This document shows positions 28,964 to 38,328 of a DNA stretch of 64,000 nucleotides, in pieces. The notes under the pieces are model-generated. The model was not told the DNA's origin. It did no database searches and saw only the letters and a program-made list of their open reading frames with translations. Each line of letters begins with the position of its first letter. The first letter of the stretch is position 1. This stretch comes from Tsukamurella sp. TY48. GTDB taxonomy: Bacteria > Actinomycetota > Actinomycetes > Mycobacteriales > Mycobacteriaceae. The stretch spans positions 248,001-312,000 of the forward strand of contig NZ_BPMV01000001.1 in assembly GCF_019656655.1 (NCBI RefSeq). Reading direction: 5' to 3'. The position numbers were made by a program, and so were the translations under genes.

Positions 28964-30495
28964 TTCGGTGACTCCCCTTGCGTGTTCTCTTCGTTCTGCG
29001 AGGTGTGCGCGGCCGGCCCGAGGCTCTCGGCGACCTCCCACATCTTCTCGGACTTGGAGGCCTTGACCAAAACCAGGTCGCCGGGTTGCAGCTCCGCGCG
29101 CAGCCGTTCCACTGCCTCCTCGCGGGTGTCCACGCGCACGGCTTCGCTGCCCCAGGAACCCTCCATCACGGCGCCCTGCCACAGCGCGTGCACCGCACGC
29201 GAGCCGCCGACGCAGATGGTCGAGGTGATGTCGAGGCGCACCAGGAACCGGCCGAGGCGGTCGTGTTCGAGGATCGACTCCTCGCCCAGCTCCCCCATCT
29301 CGCCGAGCACGGCGAAGGTGCGGCGCCGCTCCCGGCCGGGCAGGCGGGCACCGTCGGCGTCGTGCTCGGACATGAGCACGAGGCTGCGCAGTGCGGCGCG
29401 CATCGCGTCGGGGTTGGCGTTGTAGGTGTCGTTGACCACCGTGACGCCGTCGGCGGTGGTGAAGACGTCCATCCGGCGCGGGGACGCGGCACCGGCGGCG
29501 GAGAGCGCCTCGGCCACCTGCGCGGGGGTGGCGCCGCACTCGAGGCCGACGGCGGCCGCGGCGAGCGCGTTGTGCACCTGGTGCTCGCCGTGCACCTTGA
29601 GCGCGACGGGCGCGGTGCCGGCGGCGGTGTGCAGGGTGAAGGAGGCGCGGGCCTGCGCGTCGAGGACCACGTCGGACGCGCGGACGTCCGCGTCGGCGGT
29701 CCCGTAGAAGACGACCCGTGCGCCGGTCCGGGAGGCCATGGCGGCGACCGCGGCATCGTCGGCGTTGAGGACCGCGACACCGTCGGCCGGGAGTGCCTCG
29801 ACGAGCTCGCCCTTGGCGCGGGCGATGGCCTCGCGGGAGCCGAACTCGCCGAGGTGCGCGGTGCCCACATTGAGCTCGACGCCGATGCGCGGCGGCGCGA
29901 CCTTCGCCAGCGCGGCGATGTGCCCCTCGCCGCGGGCGGACATCTCCAGCACGAGGTACTTGGTGGACGCGGTGGCCCGCAGCGCGGTCCAGGGGTGGCC
30001 GATCTCGTTGTTGAAGGAGCCGGGCGGTGCGACGGTCTCGCCGAGCGGGCGGAGCACCGCGGCGATGAGGTCCTTGGTGGAGGTCTTACCGGCGGAGCCG
30101 GTGACGCCGACCACCGTGAGGCCGTCGGCGGCGAGCGTCTTGGTGCAGTACGCCGCGAGGGCGCCGAGTGCGCCCAGCACGGCGGCGCCGGCGCCGTCGG
30201 TGTCGCTCTCCAGCGCCATGACGCGGTTGTCGGTCTCGCCGGAGACGGGCACGACGATCGCGGGCACGCCCACTGGCCGGGCGCCGAGCACGGCGACCGC
30301 GCCCTTGTCGATGGCGGTGGCGGCGAAATCGTGGCCATCGACCCGGGCACCGGGCAGGGCGAGGAAGAGGCCACCGGGGCCGATCTCGCGGGAGTCGAAT
30401 TCGACGGTCCCGGTGACCTTCGCGTCCGGATCGGGCACATCGTGCAGGGTGCCGCCGACGATCTCGGCGATCTGGGCCAGGGTCAGCTCGATCAT
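28960..30495 (-). CDS. murF: UDP-MurNAc-tripeptide D-Ala-D-Ala ligase MurF
   Basis: 511 residues. The ATP site is GSAGKTST at 133-140, with [25 protein letters not shown] and the C-terminal [15 protein letters not shown], all MurF hallmarks. It adds the D-Ala-D-Ala dipeptide. The protein is longer than E. coli MurF, partly through an Arg-rich loop ([12 protein letters not shown]). ATG 30495 overlaps the murE stop by four bases. Confidence 0.97.
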   Translation of the reverse strand: MIELTLAQIAEIVGGTLHDVPDPDAKVTGTVEFDSREIGPGGLFLALPGARVDGHDFAATAIDKGAVAVLGARPVGVPAIVVPVSGETDNRVMALESDTDGAGAAVLGALGALAAYCTKTLAADGLTVVGVTGSAGKTSTKDLIAAVLRPLGETVAPPGSFNNEIGHPWTALRATASTKYLVLEMSARGEGHIAALAKVAPPRIGVELNVGTAHLGEFGSREAIARAKGELVEALPADGVAVLNADDAAVAAMASRTGARVVFYGTADADVRASDVVLDAQARASFTLHTAAGTAPVALKVHGEHQVHNALAAAAVGLECGATPAQVAEALSAAGAASPRRMDVFTTADGVTVVNDTYNANPDAMRAALRSLVLMSEHDADGARLPGRERRRTFAVLGEMGELGEESILEHDRLGRFLVRLDITSTICVGGSRAVHALWQGAVMEGSWGSEAVRVDTREEAVERLRAELQPGDLVLVKASKSEKMWEVAESLGPAAHTSQNEENTQGESPK

Positions 30496-32069
30496 GCCTG
30501 CTCCCCTCGCGCGTCCAGCGCGGCGGCCAGCTCGTCGCGGTCGTCGAAGGGGTGCTTGACGCCGTGGATCTCCTGGCCGGCCTCGTGTCCCTTGCCTGCG
30601 ATGAGCACGACATCGCCGGTGCGGGCCCAGTTCACGGCCTCGATGATCGCGGCACGTCGGTCGCCGACCTCGCGGACCTCGCCGCCGCCGGGCACGGCCT
30701 CGGCGCCCTCGCGGACGGCGGCCCGGATCGCGGCGGGGTCCTCGGTGCGCGGGTTGTCGTCGGTGACGATCACCAGTTCGGCGGCGCGGGCGGCGGCCTC
30801 ACCCATGAGCGGGCGCTTGCCGCGGTCGCGGTCGCCGCCGGCGCCGACCACCACGGCGATCCGGCCGGCGGTCTGGCCGCGGAGCGTGGCGATCACAGCG
30901 TCGAGCGCGGCGGGCTTGTGGGCGTAGTCGACCACCGCGAGGAAGTCCTGGCCGCGGTCGATGCGCTGCACCCGGCCCGGCACGGCGACGGCGCCGATGC
31001 CGCGGACCGCGTCCGCGAGCGGCACGCCGGCCTCGTGGGCGATCACCAGGGCCAGCGCGGCGTTGGCCACGTTGTAGGCACCGGGCAGCCCGACGGTGGC
31101 GGCGTAGGTCTGGCCGCCGGGGCCGGTGAGGGTGAACCGCTGGGTGCCATCGGCGTGCGCGGAGACCGCACCCGCGGTCCAGTCGGCGGGGCCGGTGGTG
31201 GCGACGGTGACCAGCGGCAGCCCCGCGGCGCGGCGCAGATCGGCCATGCGGTTGCCCCACTCGTCGTCGACGCAGATCACGGCCTGCTCGCACACCGGAC
31301 CGTCGCCGGACTCGTCGGGCACGAAGAGGAGGGCCTTCGCGGCGAAGTAGTCCTCCATCGTGGGGTGGTAGTCGAGGTGGTCCTGGCTGAGGTTGGTGAA
31401 GGCGCCCACGGCGAAGCGGGTGCCGCCCACGCGGTTCTGGGACAGCGCGTGCGAGCTCACCTCCATCACGGCCGAGGTGACGCCGCGCTCGACCATGGAG
31501 GCGAACAGGCCCTGCAGGGCGGTGCCCTCGGGGGTGGTGAGCGAGGTGGGTACGTCGACCCCGGCGATCCGGGTGCCGACGGTGCCGATCAGGCCGGTGG
31601 TGGCCTGGGTGGAGCCGAGCGCGGCCTCCACCAGGAAGCTGGTGGTGGTCTTGCCGGACGTGCCGGTGATGCCGACGAGGGTCATCCGGCTCGACGGTGC
31701 GCCGTAGATCACGGCCGCGGCGGGGCCGAGTACGGAGCGGGGATCGTCGTGCAGCAGCACGGGGACGTCGACGCCGGCCTCGGCGAGCACCTGGGCGCCC
31801 GCGGCGTCGGTGAGCACGGCCACGGCGCCCGCGGCCACGGCCTCGGGCGCGAACCGGGCCCCGTGGGTGGTGTTGCCGGGTACGCCGCAGAACAGGTCGC
31901 CGGGGAGGGCGTCCTGGGCGCGGATGGTGGCGCCGCTGCAGCGGACCGAATCGGCATCGACGCCGGCCGCCGCGGTCGGGGCGCTGCTGACGCCCGGTAC
32001 CTGCGCGGCGATCTCCGTCAGCGTGGCTCCGCGGGGGTGGGCGGGTCGCGTGAGAGTCGTTTGGGGCAC
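30492..32069 (-). CDS. murE: UDP-MurNAc-dipeptide-2,6-diaminopimelate ligase MurE
   Basis: 525 residues from GTG 32069. The ATP site is GTSGKTTT at 136-143, with MEVSSHALSQNRVGG and the substrate-selecting DDNPRTED near residue 447; DNPR marks meso-diaminopimelate rather than lysine as the added residue. This predicts a DAP-type murein, as expected for mycolata. It lies 24 bases downstream of pbpB, the only small gap in this part of the operon. Confidence 0.97.
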   Translation of the reverse strand: MPQTTLTRPAHPRGATLTEIAAQVPGVSSAPTAAAGVDADSVRCSGATIRAQDALPGDLFCGVPGNTTHGARFAPEAVAAGAVAVLTDAAGAQVLAEAGVDVPVLLHDDPRSVLGPAAAVIYGAPSSRMTLVGITGTSGKTTTSFLVEAALGSTQATTGLIGTVGTRIAGVDVPTSLTTPEGTALQGLFASMVERGVTSAVMEVSSHALSQNRVGGTRFAVGAFTNLSQDHLDYHPTMEDYFAAKALLFVPDESGDGPVCEQAVICVDDEWGNRMADLRRAAGLPLVTVATTGPADWTAGAVSAHADGTQRFTLTGPGGQTYAATVGLPGAYNVANAALALVIAHEAGVPLADAVRGIGAVAVPGRVQRIDRGQDFLAVVDYAHKPAALDAVIATLRGQTAGRIAVVVGAGGDRDRGKRPLMGEAAARAAELVIVTDDNPRTEDPAAIRAAVREGAEAVPGGGEVREVGDRRAAIIEAVNWARTGDVVLIAGKGHEAGQEIHGVKHPFDDRDELAAALDARGEQA

Positions 32070-32093
32070 CGATGAATCCTACCGGTCGGTTAA

Positions 32094-34055
32094 CTACTTC
32101 CCGGCCACGAGCGTCAGCTTGGGTGCCGGCGGCGAGAGCGGCACGCCGTACTTCTGCAGCATGAACGCGGCGATGTCGTGGAACAGCGGCGCGGCCGACT
32201 GGCCGCCCGTGCCGTCGGAACTGCGGGCCGGCGCGTCCATCATGAGACCGATCACGAACCGCGGATCGTTCGACGGGGCGACCCCCGCGAAGGTGATGTT
32301 GTACATCGAGTTCGAGTAGGCCTTGGTGGCCGGATCGACCTGCTGCGCGGTACCGGTCTTGCCGCTGATCTGCCAGCCGTCCACGGCGCCGCCGGGGCCC
32401 GTGCCCTGCTGGTAGCCCATGGGGTCGCGCTGCAGGGCGGCGCGGAACATGTCGAGCACGGTGCGCGAGGTCTCCGGGCTCATCACCCGCACCGGCTCAC
32501 CGGCGGGCGCCGGGTCGGCGGCACCGTCGACCGACTTGATGATGCGCGGCGGCACGCGGACCCCGTCGTTGGCGAGTGCCTGGTACATGCTGGTCATCTG
32601 CAGCAGGGTCATCGACAGGCCCTGACCGATGGGCAGGTTGGCGAAGGTGCCGCCGGACCACTGGTTGCGGGCCGGGACCTCGCCGCCGGACTCGCCGGGG
32701 AGCCCCACGCCGGTGGCCTTGCCGAGTCCGAACTTGTCGACGTAGTCGGCGAAGGCGTCCTCGCCGACCCGCTGGGCCAGCATCAGGGTGCCCACGTTGG
32801 AGGACTTACCGAAGACGCCGGTGGTGGTGTACGGCTCGGTGCCGTGCGCCCAGGCGTCCTTGACGGTGACGCCGGACATCCGGATGGTGCCGGGCACCTG
32901 GAGCACCTCGTCGGGCTTGGTCTTGCCGTTCTCGATCGCGGCCACGGCGGTGATCAGCTTGTTCACCGAACCGGGCTCGAACGGGCTGCTGACCGGCAGG
33001 TTGCCGGTGCGCGCCGACTTCGGGTTGTTGGCCACGCCGATGCCGGGGTTGAAGGTGGTGTCGTTGGCCATCGCGACCACCTGGCCGGTCTTCGCGTCGA
33101 GGACCACGGCCTGCACGTTCTTCGCGCCGGAGCGCTGCTTGGCGTCCTGTACCGCCTGCTGGACGAAGAACTGCACGTCGTTGTCGATCGTCAGCGTGAC
33201 CTTCGCCCCGTTGACGGCCGGGTGCACCTCGCGGGTGCTGCCGGGGATCACGGCGTTGTCGGAGCCACGGTCGTAGGTCTGGCTGCCGTCGGTGCCGGCG
33301 AGGATGGAGTCGAGGGAGAACTCCATGCCCATCAGGCCGCGGTTGTCCCAGCCGGTGGAGCCCACCAGGTTCGCGGCGAGGGAGCCGCCCGGGTAGTGCC
33401 GGATGGACTGGCGCTCGGCGCCCACCTCGGTGAACTCGTCGGTGATGGCCGAGGCCTTCGCCGGGTCGACGCCGCGGGCGAGGTAGACGAAGGTCTCGTT
33501 GCCACGCAGCTGCTCGAGCAGCTTCTGCTCGGAGACGGCGTCGCCGAGGACCGAGACGATCTTCTTGGCGATCTGCTGGAGGCGGTCGTCGACGGTGACC
33601 GGGGTGTTCCCCTGGCCGCCCGACTTCTGGGCCTCGACGTCCTTGTCGTACTTCTCCTGGATCTGCTTGCGCACGATCACCGGCTGGAAGGTGAGCGACT
33701 TCGCCTCCATGGTGAAGGCGATGGGCTGACCGGAACGATCGACCACGGCGCCGCGGGTGGCGGGCAGCGTCTCCTTGACCTGCCGCTGGCTGGCCGCCTT
33801 CGCGGACAGATCGGGGGCCTGCACGAACTGGACCACGCCGAGCCAGACGGCGATCACCGAGAAGATCGCCACGATCACCCAGCCCGAGAAGCGGCTGCGG
33901 TGCAGGAAGGAGGTGGCCACCTCGGGCTGCTGGCCACCCTTGACCCGGGCGCGCGCGGATCGCGGGGCGCTCGACGCCGAACGCGGTGCGGCCGTGCGGG
34001 GTCCGGGGCGCCGAGTGGGCCGCGAGGAGGTCGGCGGGCGCTGTGCGCGGGTCAT
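32094..34055 (-). CDS. pbpB: Septal class B penicillin-binding protein PbpB/FtsI (PBP3)
   Basis: 653 residues. A basic Arg/Pro-rich cytoplasmic tail (1-50) precedes one membrane helix (about 58-78). The PBP dimerisation domain starts at TRGAVVDRSGQPIAF. In the transpeptidase domain the SxxK is in PFEPGSVNKL (Ser near 361), the SxN is in GKSSNVG and the KTG is in SGKTGTAQ. It is the septal transpeptidase partner of FtsW and a beta-lactam target. Its ATG overlaps the end of the FtsL-like gene by four bases. Confidence 0.97.
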   Translation of the reverse strand: MTRAQRPPTSSRPTRRPGPRTAAPRSASSAPRSARARVKGGQQPEVATSFLHRSRFSGWVIVAIFSVIAVWLGVVQFVQAPDLSAKAASQRQVKETLPATRGAVVDRSGQPIAFTMEAKSLTFQPVIVRKQIQEKYDKDVEAQKSGGQGNTPVTVDDRLQQIAKKIVSVLGDAVSEQKLLEQLRGNETFVYLARGVDPAKASAITDEFTEVGAERQSIRHYPGGSLAANLVGSTGWDNRGLMGMEFSLDSILAGTDGSQTYDRGSDNAVIPGSTREVHPAVNGAKVTLTIDNDVQFFVQQAVQDAKQRSGAKNVQAVVLDAKTGQVVAMANDTTFNPGIGVANNPKSARTGNLPVSSPFEPGSVNKLITAVAAIENGKTKPDEVLQVPGTIRMSGVTVKDAWAHGTEPYTTTGVFGKSSNVGTLMLAQRVGEDAFADYVDKFGLGKATGVGLPGESGGEVPARNQWSGGTFANLPIGQGLSMTLLQMTSMYQALANDGVRVPPRIIKSVDGAADPAPAGEPVRVMSPETSRTVLDMFRAALQRDPMGYQQGTGPGGAVDGWQISGKTGTAQQVDPATKAYSNSMYNITFAGVAPSNDPRFVIGLMMDAPARSSDGTGGQSAAPLFHDIAAFMLQKYGVPLSPPAPKLTLVAGK

Positions 34056-34879
34056 CGCGCGGCTCCAGCGGCGGGTGCGGGAGCCGGGGTCGCGGCGGGC
34101 GGCGCCGGACTCGGCGTCGCGCCCTGCGTCGGTGCGGTGTTCGCGACCGCCGGGGTGCCGGAGTTCATGGTCACCAATTGTTCACCGCCACCCTGGCCGG
34201 CCCCGGGATTCGCGGTGCTCGGCGCGCCGGATCCGGCGGTGCCGGTCTGGGAGTCCTGCCCGGTGGTGGGCGCGGGCGGGTTCAGCGCCGGCTTCGGAGA
34301 TCCCGTGGCGGGGGCGGGCTTTCCGACCACGGTCACCTTGCCGTCGGGTGCGGCGACCAGGACGGGCAGGGTTCCGGCGGGGACCATGCCGAGCTCGGTG
34401 GCGCGCTGGGCGAGGCCGGGAGCGCTCTCCCCCGCCTTCACATCACGCTCGAGTGCCGCCCGCTTCTCAGCGAGGGTGTCGTTGACCCGCTCGCGACTGC
34501 TGAGCTCGTACGAGTTCTCGGCGCTGCCGGTGGACAGCCACAGGGTCAGCACCAGGCCGGCGCCGACGAGGCCGATCACGGCTAGCACGAACGGAACCCG
34601 GCGCGCGAGAGCGGCCGGGGCCTTGGGCAGCCGGGTCAGCAGAGCGGGCGCGGGTCCCTCACGGTGCCGGCGCAGGGCACGCTCGGCGGAGGTCTCGCGG
34701 ACGTGGCCGCCGGCGGCGACCACGGCCTGTTCGGCTTCGAGGCGCTTCTGCCGCCGGGCCAGGGCCCGCTGCGCGGAACTCGAACGGGGACGGGAGGTGT
34801 CGCGATCGTCGCGGCGCCCGGGTGCGCGCCGTGCGCGGGTACCGGTGCCGGGTGCGGTGGTGGCGTTCGGTGCGGTCAT
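34052..34879 (-). CDS. FtsL-like divisome protein with extended Pro/Ala/Thr tail (Rv2164c type)
   Basis: 275 residues. The basic cytoplasmic N-terminus is about 95 residues, with one membrane helix near 96-116. A short coiled coil follows ([20 protein letters not shown]), then [16 protein letters not shown], the typical FtsL-like ending. A roughly 100-residue tail rich in Ala, Pro, Thr and Gly follows, probably disordered and outside the membrane. Position between rsmH and pbpB identifies it as the FtsL equivalent that bridges FtsQ and FtsW/PbpB. ATG 34879 overlaps rsmH by four bases. Confidence 0.88.
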   Translation of the reverse strand: MTAPNATTAPGTGTRARRAPGRRDDRDTSRPRSSSAQRALARRQKRLEAEQAVVAAGGHVRETSAERALRRHREGPAPALLTRLPKAPAALARRVPFVLAVIGLVGAGLVLTLWLSTGSAENSYELSSRERVNDTLAEKRAALERDVKAGESAPGLAQRATELGMVPAGTLPVLVAAPDGKVTVVGKPAPATGSPKPALNPPAPTTGQDSQTGTAGSGAPSTANPGAGQGGGEQLVTMNSGTPAVANTAPTQGATPSPAPPAATPAPAPAAGAAR

Positions 34880-35871
34880 CGCGCGCTCCTGGTTCGACGG
34901 TGCGTCTGGGGGTCGGTGGTCAGTCGGCGCGCGGCCCGCATGCGGACGGGGGCGGCACGCTGGTTCTCGGCGATCTCCTCTTCGGTGGCGCGTTCGGCAC
35001 CGCGGGTGAGCAGTTCGAAGGTGGCGCCGGTGCCGGGCAGATCCATCGGTAGGCCGGCGGGCGTGGTCGACCGGGTGCGCGCGGCGAGCTCGGCCTTGAC
35101 GATCTTGTCCTCGAGCGACTGGTAGCTGAGGAAGACGATGCGCCCGTCGGGCGCGAGTGCGTCGAGCGCCTGCGGCACCGCCGATTCCAGCGAGGCGAGT
35201 TCGGCGTTGACCTCGATGCGCAGGGCCTGGAAGGTGCGCTTGGCGGGGTGTCCGCCGGTGCGGCGGGCCGGCGCGGGGATGGTGGCGTACAGCAGCTCGA
35301 CGAGGCGCCCGCTGGTGGTGAAGGGCTCCTTCTCGCGCTCCTTGAGCACGGCGGAGGCGATCTTCCCGGCGAACCGCTCGTCGCCGTAGCGCTGCAGGAT
35401 CCGGGCGAGGTCGCCGTGGCTGTAGGTGTTGAGCACATCGGCGGCGGTGAGCGGATCGTCGGCGTTCATCCGCATGTCCAGCGGTGCGTCCACCGAGTAC
35501 GCGAAGCCGCGTTCGGCGCGGTCGAGCTGCATCGAGGAGACGCCGAGATCGAACAGCACCGCGTCCACGGCGGCGATGCCGAGATCGTCGAGCGCGTCGG
35601 CGATTCCGTCGTAGCGGGTGTGCACCGCGGTGAACCGGTCGCCGAAGCGGGCCAGTCGCTCGCCGGCGATCTCGTGCGCATCGGTATCGCGGTCGAGGCC
35701 GATCACGCGCGCGGCGGGAAAGCTGTCGAGGATGAGCTCGGAGTGTCCGCCGGCACCGAGGGTGGCGTCGACGTAGACGGCACCGTCGTGGGCGAGGGCC
35801 GGGGCGAGCAGTTCGCGGACCCGGGTCGCCAGAACCGGGACGTGACCGTAGTCCTCACCGGATTCGGGCAT
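34876..35871 (-). CDS. rsmH: 16S rRNA (cytosine1402-N4)-methyltransferase RsmH (MraW)
   Basis: 331 residues. [15 protein letters not shown] at the N-terminus, the SAM-binding [33 protein letters not shown], and [20 protein letters not shown] are all standard for the family. It methylates C1402 in the ribosomal decoding centre using S-adenosylmethionine. It follows mraZ after a 179-base gap. Confidence 0.97.
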   Translation of the reverse strand: MPESGEDYGHVPVLATRVRELLAPALAHDGAVYVDATLGAGGHSELILDSFPAARVIGLDRDTDAHEIAGERLARFGDRFTAVHTRYDGIADALDDLGIAAVDAVLFDLGVSSMQLDRAERGFAYSVDAPLDMRMNADDPLTAADVLNTYSHGDLARILQRYGDERFAGKIASAVLKEREKEPFTTSGRLVELLYATIPAPARRTGGHPAKRTFQALRIEVNAELASLESAVPQALDALAPDGRIVFLSYQSLEDKIVKAELAARTRSTTPAGLPMDLPGTGATFELLTRGAERATEEEIAENQRAAPVRMRAARRLTTDPQTHRRTRSAR

Positions 35872-36050
35872 GGCTCCTCCAGGGCACGTGCGGACATGCG
35901 GATACGTGGGCGGTCGTGGTGCGGTGGTTGAGGACCGGTGAATCGGGGTCCCCGCCCGACCCGTACCTGGCGTTGGGGAAGTACGTCAGGGCCGTTTCGG
36001 GCGCAGGCCTCGGTCCACCTCGTCCGCAGCGCGGCGATGGCCGCGTGCTG

Positions 36051-36482
36051 CTAGAAGATCGCCTTGAGCGATTCGGACTGCGGCTGTGCGTAGTCGTCTT
36101 CGTGCTGTGCCTGGTAGGCGTCCCACGCCTCCGCGTCCCAGATCTCCAGGAATCTCCGCGATCCGACGACGACGCATTCCTTGGTGAGGCCTGCGTAGCG
36201 GCGGTGATCGGACGAGAGCGTGATGCGTCCCTGTGAATCGGGCCGCTGATCGTCCGAGCTGGCGAAGAAGTTGCGGTAGAAGGCGCGTCCCGCGGGGTCG
36301 GTCCATTCGATCGCGTCCGCACGTTCGGCGATGCGCTCGAATTCCGCCTTCGGGTACACCGTGAGGCTTCGATCCTGTCCTTTCGTGATCGTCAGTCCTC
36401 CCGCCAGTTCCTCGCGGTACTTGGCGGGAAGCGTGAGCCGTCCCTTGTCATCGAGCTTCGGCGTGTAGGTACCCGTGAACAT
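36051..36482 (-). CDS. mraZ: Transcriptional regulator MraZ
   Basis: 143 residues from ATG 36482; a GTG directly before it is an alternative. It has two SpoVT/AbrB-like domains with the paired DxxxR motifs [15 protein letters not shown] and [15 protein letters not shown]. In other bacteria MraZ binds a direct repeat of TGGGN boxes spaced 10 bp in its own promoter and represses the division cluster. An array with that geometry is present 69-113 bases upstream here, so autoregulation of the whole mur-fts operon is likely. Confidence 0.96.
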   Translation of the reverse strand: MFTGTYTPKLDDKGRLTLPAKYREELAGGLTITKGQDRSLTVYPKAEFERIAERADAIEWTDPAGRAFYRNFFASSDDQRPDSQGRITLSSDHRRYAGLTKECVVVGSRRFLEIWDAEAWDAYQAQHEDDYAQPQSESLKAIF

Positions 36483-36533
36483 CACGGCAACCTCCCGCCT
36501 CCCCCGATGGGGCTGTCACTGGATCGAGCCTTC

Positions 36534-36595
36534 AGCGTAGCGCGTCTCTCTCCAGTGCGCCCCACATTACCCCACCAATCTCCACTTTCAACCAC
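36534..36595 (-). promoter_or_regulatory. mraZ promoter with five 10-bp GTGGN direct repeats (probable MraZ operator)
   Basis: On the minus strand, GTGGT (36595-36591), GTGGA (36585-36581), GTGGG (36575-36571), GTGGG (36565-36561) and CTGGA (36555-36551) recur at exactly 10-bp steps. TACGCT (36539-36534) is a TANNNT -10 element. The array covers the -35 zone. Repeats of TGGGN at 10-bp period are the known MraZ binding arrangement. Confidence 0.7.
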
Positions 36596-36645
36596 CTCGC
36601 GACGCGTTTCGCACGGAATTCTCAGGATTACTGCAGGTCAGATGT

Positions 36646-36809
36646 GTGGCGTGAAGTGGGGGACGCGAACCTGCCCGGCGTGGCGGACTTGCTCACACCT
36701 CGTCGCGCGGCCGTGAATGCCGAGATTCTTGTGATGTCAGAGAAAGGAGTTACGTCTGAGATGGAGTCCGTGGGGAGATGTGGGGAACTCCGGTGGGGAG
36801 AAGTGGGGA
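36646..36809 (+). repeat. Second GTGGGGA repeat cluster, opposite orientation to the mraZ array
   Basis: On the plus strand, exact GTGGGGA units start at 36770, 36780, 36793 and 36803 (spacings 10, 13 and 10). A further pair, GTGGC at 36646 and GTGGG at 36656, is also 10 apart. The units resemble the mraZ operator half-sites but point the other way and lie 60-220 bases further upstream. No supported gene follows on the plus strand. Confidence 0.6.
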
Positions 36810-36891
36810 AACGCCCTGACCTGCCAGGATGTGGCGCCGCCTACGCCGCGGCCGGACGCGTGCCGGGCCGGCGGTGCCGCACCGTCGCGCC

Positions 36892-36957
36892 TCCCGCTCC
36901 CGTTTCCCCTTCCCGCTCCCCATGCGACGGGAGCGGGGCAAAGGAACGGGAGCGGGA
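36892..36957. repeat. Large imperfect inverted repeat (29-base arms, 8-base loop)
   Basis: Arm 36892-36920 pairs with 36929-36957 at 23 of 29 positions: nine perfect pairs next to the loop, an internal loop, then ten perfect pairs at the base. Each arm itself contains two copies of a CCCGCTCCC/GGGAGCGGG unit. It is strongly purine/pyrimidine asymmetric. Confidence 0.65.
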
Positions 36958-37155
36958 ACAAGCGCAGACGCGGGACAGTGGGGGGACGGTCGCGGCGCGG
37001 GGGACGAAACCGCGCGGCCCGCGTATCGACGGGCGCAGCGGGGCGACAGCGCGGCGCGGCGACGACCGGCTCGCATCGGCCGGCAGCGGAAGCTCGGACG
37101 ACGACTGCGTTCGCTACGAGCGGATCAACCGAGGGCAGAATTTCGCCCCGACAGA

Positions 37156-37196
37156 CGCCGAGGGCCGCCGATCCAGTGGATCAGCGGCCCTCGGCG
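37156..37196. terminator. Strong terminator-type stem next to the DUF3040 stop
   Basis: Thirteen perfect base pairs (37156-37168 with 37184-37196) continue, after one mismatch, into GATCC/GGATC with a three-base loop. There is no T-run on either side. It lies 22 bases past the minus-strand DUF3040 stop, and it would also stop any plus-strand transcript of the upstream region. Confidence 0.7.
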
Positions 37197-37217
37197 CGAC
37201 GATGAAGCGTTAGTGGA

Positions 37218-37628
37218 TCACGGGAAACGACGGCGGAAGCGGTCTTCCATCCGTGCGACGAACGACGGGCCGGAGCCCTTGTTCACCTTGCCCCGGCCGG
37301 ACGGTGCGCGGACCGAACCGTCGTCCGCGACGGTGCCGCGCGGGCCCGACGTGCTGGGCCCGGCCCAGAACAGATAGACCACGGAGCCGAACATCAGCAG
37401 GAAACCTGCGATGCCCACGATCACCGTGTACTGCACCTGCGAGAGCAACATTCCCGCGATGAGCAGCATCAACCCGACAGCGAAGCCGATCGCCGCGACG
37501 ACGCGGCGCTTACCGACTGCGCCGCCGAGGCGGCCGCCGCGCACATTCGACGCGAACTTCGGGTCCTCAGCGTAAAGCGCGCTCTCGATCTGATCGAGCA
37601 TGCGCTGCTCGTGCTCGGAGAGTGGCAC
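37218..37628 (-). CDS. DUF3040 membrane protein (Rv2169c type)
   Basis: 136 residues from GTG 37628, chosen because AAGGAGGGG precedes it. It begins with PLSEHEQRMLDQIESALYAE, the DUF3040 signature, then two transmembrane helices (about 47-66 and 71-90) and a basic C-terminus (RMEDRFRRRFP). The family is confined to actinobacteria and has no known function. Position beside mraZ is conserved. Confidence 0.9.
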   Translation of the reverse strand: MPLSEHEQRMLDQIESALYAEDPKFASNVRGGRLGGAVGKRRVVAAIGFAVGLMLLIAGMLLSQVQYTVIVGIAGFLLMFGSVVYLFWAGPSTSGPRGTVADDGSVRAPSGRGKVNKGSGPSFVARMEDRFRRRFP

Positions 37629-37732
37629 GTTCCCCTCCTTCAGCACTCATGGGGTCCAACTCCTCCCCTCATGATACGAGCCTTGCGACCGCACGACCAC
37701 TAACCGATGAACAAATACCGTGCGGAATCGGT

Positions 37733-38146
37733 TCAGGCCGCGGGCGCGAGGTCGGACTCGACGAGATTCAGGAAGGTTTGGACCCGTTCGTGCAGCGTGG
37801 CGACCTCGTCGGCGGTGACCGATCGCGCGGTGGTCTCGAGCGCCGCGACGACGCCGGACACCGATGTGAAATAGGCCACCCACTCGGCGTAGCCCGGTGC
37901 CGCCTTCGCCAGGCGCAGCCACGCATTACGTGTTGGGCGGCGCACTCCCTTCTCCCGCTCCGCCAGCAACGCAGCGGCCCCACGCAGCGCGGCGTGGTAG
38001 ATCTCCCGGTACTGATCGGCGAGCGCAGGCGAGCCGCCGGCCCGGGCGAGGAACTGATCGGCGCGGTCCAGGATGCGGGCCGCACCCGACTGACCGACGA
38101 CCCGACGCGACCCGACGCGATCGATCCGAGTGACGTTGTCGACCAT
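37733..38146 (-). CDS. SAV_6107-family HEPN-like protein
   Basis: 137 residues from ATG 38146 with GGAGAGGAG upstream. It is all-helical, containing AARILDRADQFLARAGGSPA, YREIYHAALRGAAALLAERE and WVAYFTSVSGVVAALE, the pattern of the SAV_6107-type HEPN family. HEPN proteins can be RNases or nucleic-acid binders, but the Rx4-6H catalytic motif is not evident here, so activity is uncertain. It is divergent from the GNAT operon. Confidence 0.82.
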   Translation of the reverse strand: MVDNVTRIDRVGSRRVVGQSGAARILDRADQFLARAGGSPALADQYREIYHAALRGAAALLAEREKGVRRPTRNAWLRLAKAAPGYAEWVAYFTSVSGVVAALETTARSVTADEVATLHERVQTFLNLVESDLAPAA

Positions 38147-38167
38147 GACGGCTCCTCTCCTTGCTGA

Positions 38168-38189
38168 CGCTTCGAATCTCGGCGAAGCG
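38168..38189 (-). promoter_or_regulatory. Inverted repeat upstream of the HEPN-like gene
   Basis: CGCTTCG (38168-38174) and CGAAGCG (38183-38189) with an 8-base spacer, 22 bases upstream of the ATG. It could be an operator or a 5' UTR stem that limits access to the ribosome-binding site. Confidence 0.35.
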
Positions 38190-38328
38190 AATTCGTGTTC
38201 TCGTTGACCTCGTTGTACCGGACGGGACTGACACGGAACGCTTCCCTCGTTTCGCGCCAGACCCGCCGGCGACCGCTGGATCGGCGTTCCGCTCCGGCGC
38301 CAGAACATGCGCGCCAATCCGATGGCCC

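Larger units (their letters stand above)
36596..37217. other. Long non-coding region between mraZ promoter and the DUF3040 gene
   Basis: About 620 bases with no reading frame I can support. Frames on the plus strand here lack the strong GC third-position bias of the neighbours and match no family. The region holds the second GTGGGGA cluster, a 29-base imperfect inverted repeat and a strong terminator stem next to the DUF3040 stop. It could encode a plus-strand small RNA, but no promoter or conserved RNA motif was identified. Hallmark RNase P RNA motifs were looked for and not seen. Confidence 0.5.

Noticed and set aside
32178-35009. Long plus-strand frame of about 940 codons
   Set aside because: Antisense shadow of pbpB, the FtsL-like gene and rsmH; those genes have clear catalytic motifs in the correct frame.
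36644-37213. Plus-strand frame in the mraZ upstream region
   Set aside because: Third codon positions do not show the strong GC bias of real genes here, the product is Arg/Gly/Ser low complexity, and it runs through the hairpin and terminator stem.
36486-37217. Possibility of an RNase P RNA or other housekeeping RNA gene
   Set aside because: The conserved GAGGAAAGTCC-type and ACAGAAA-type RNase P motifs were not found on either strand.
38101-38120. Tandem copy of CCCGACGCGA inside the HEPN-like gene
   Set aside because: Only two 10-base copies within coding sequence; not a CRISPR or mobile-element signature.
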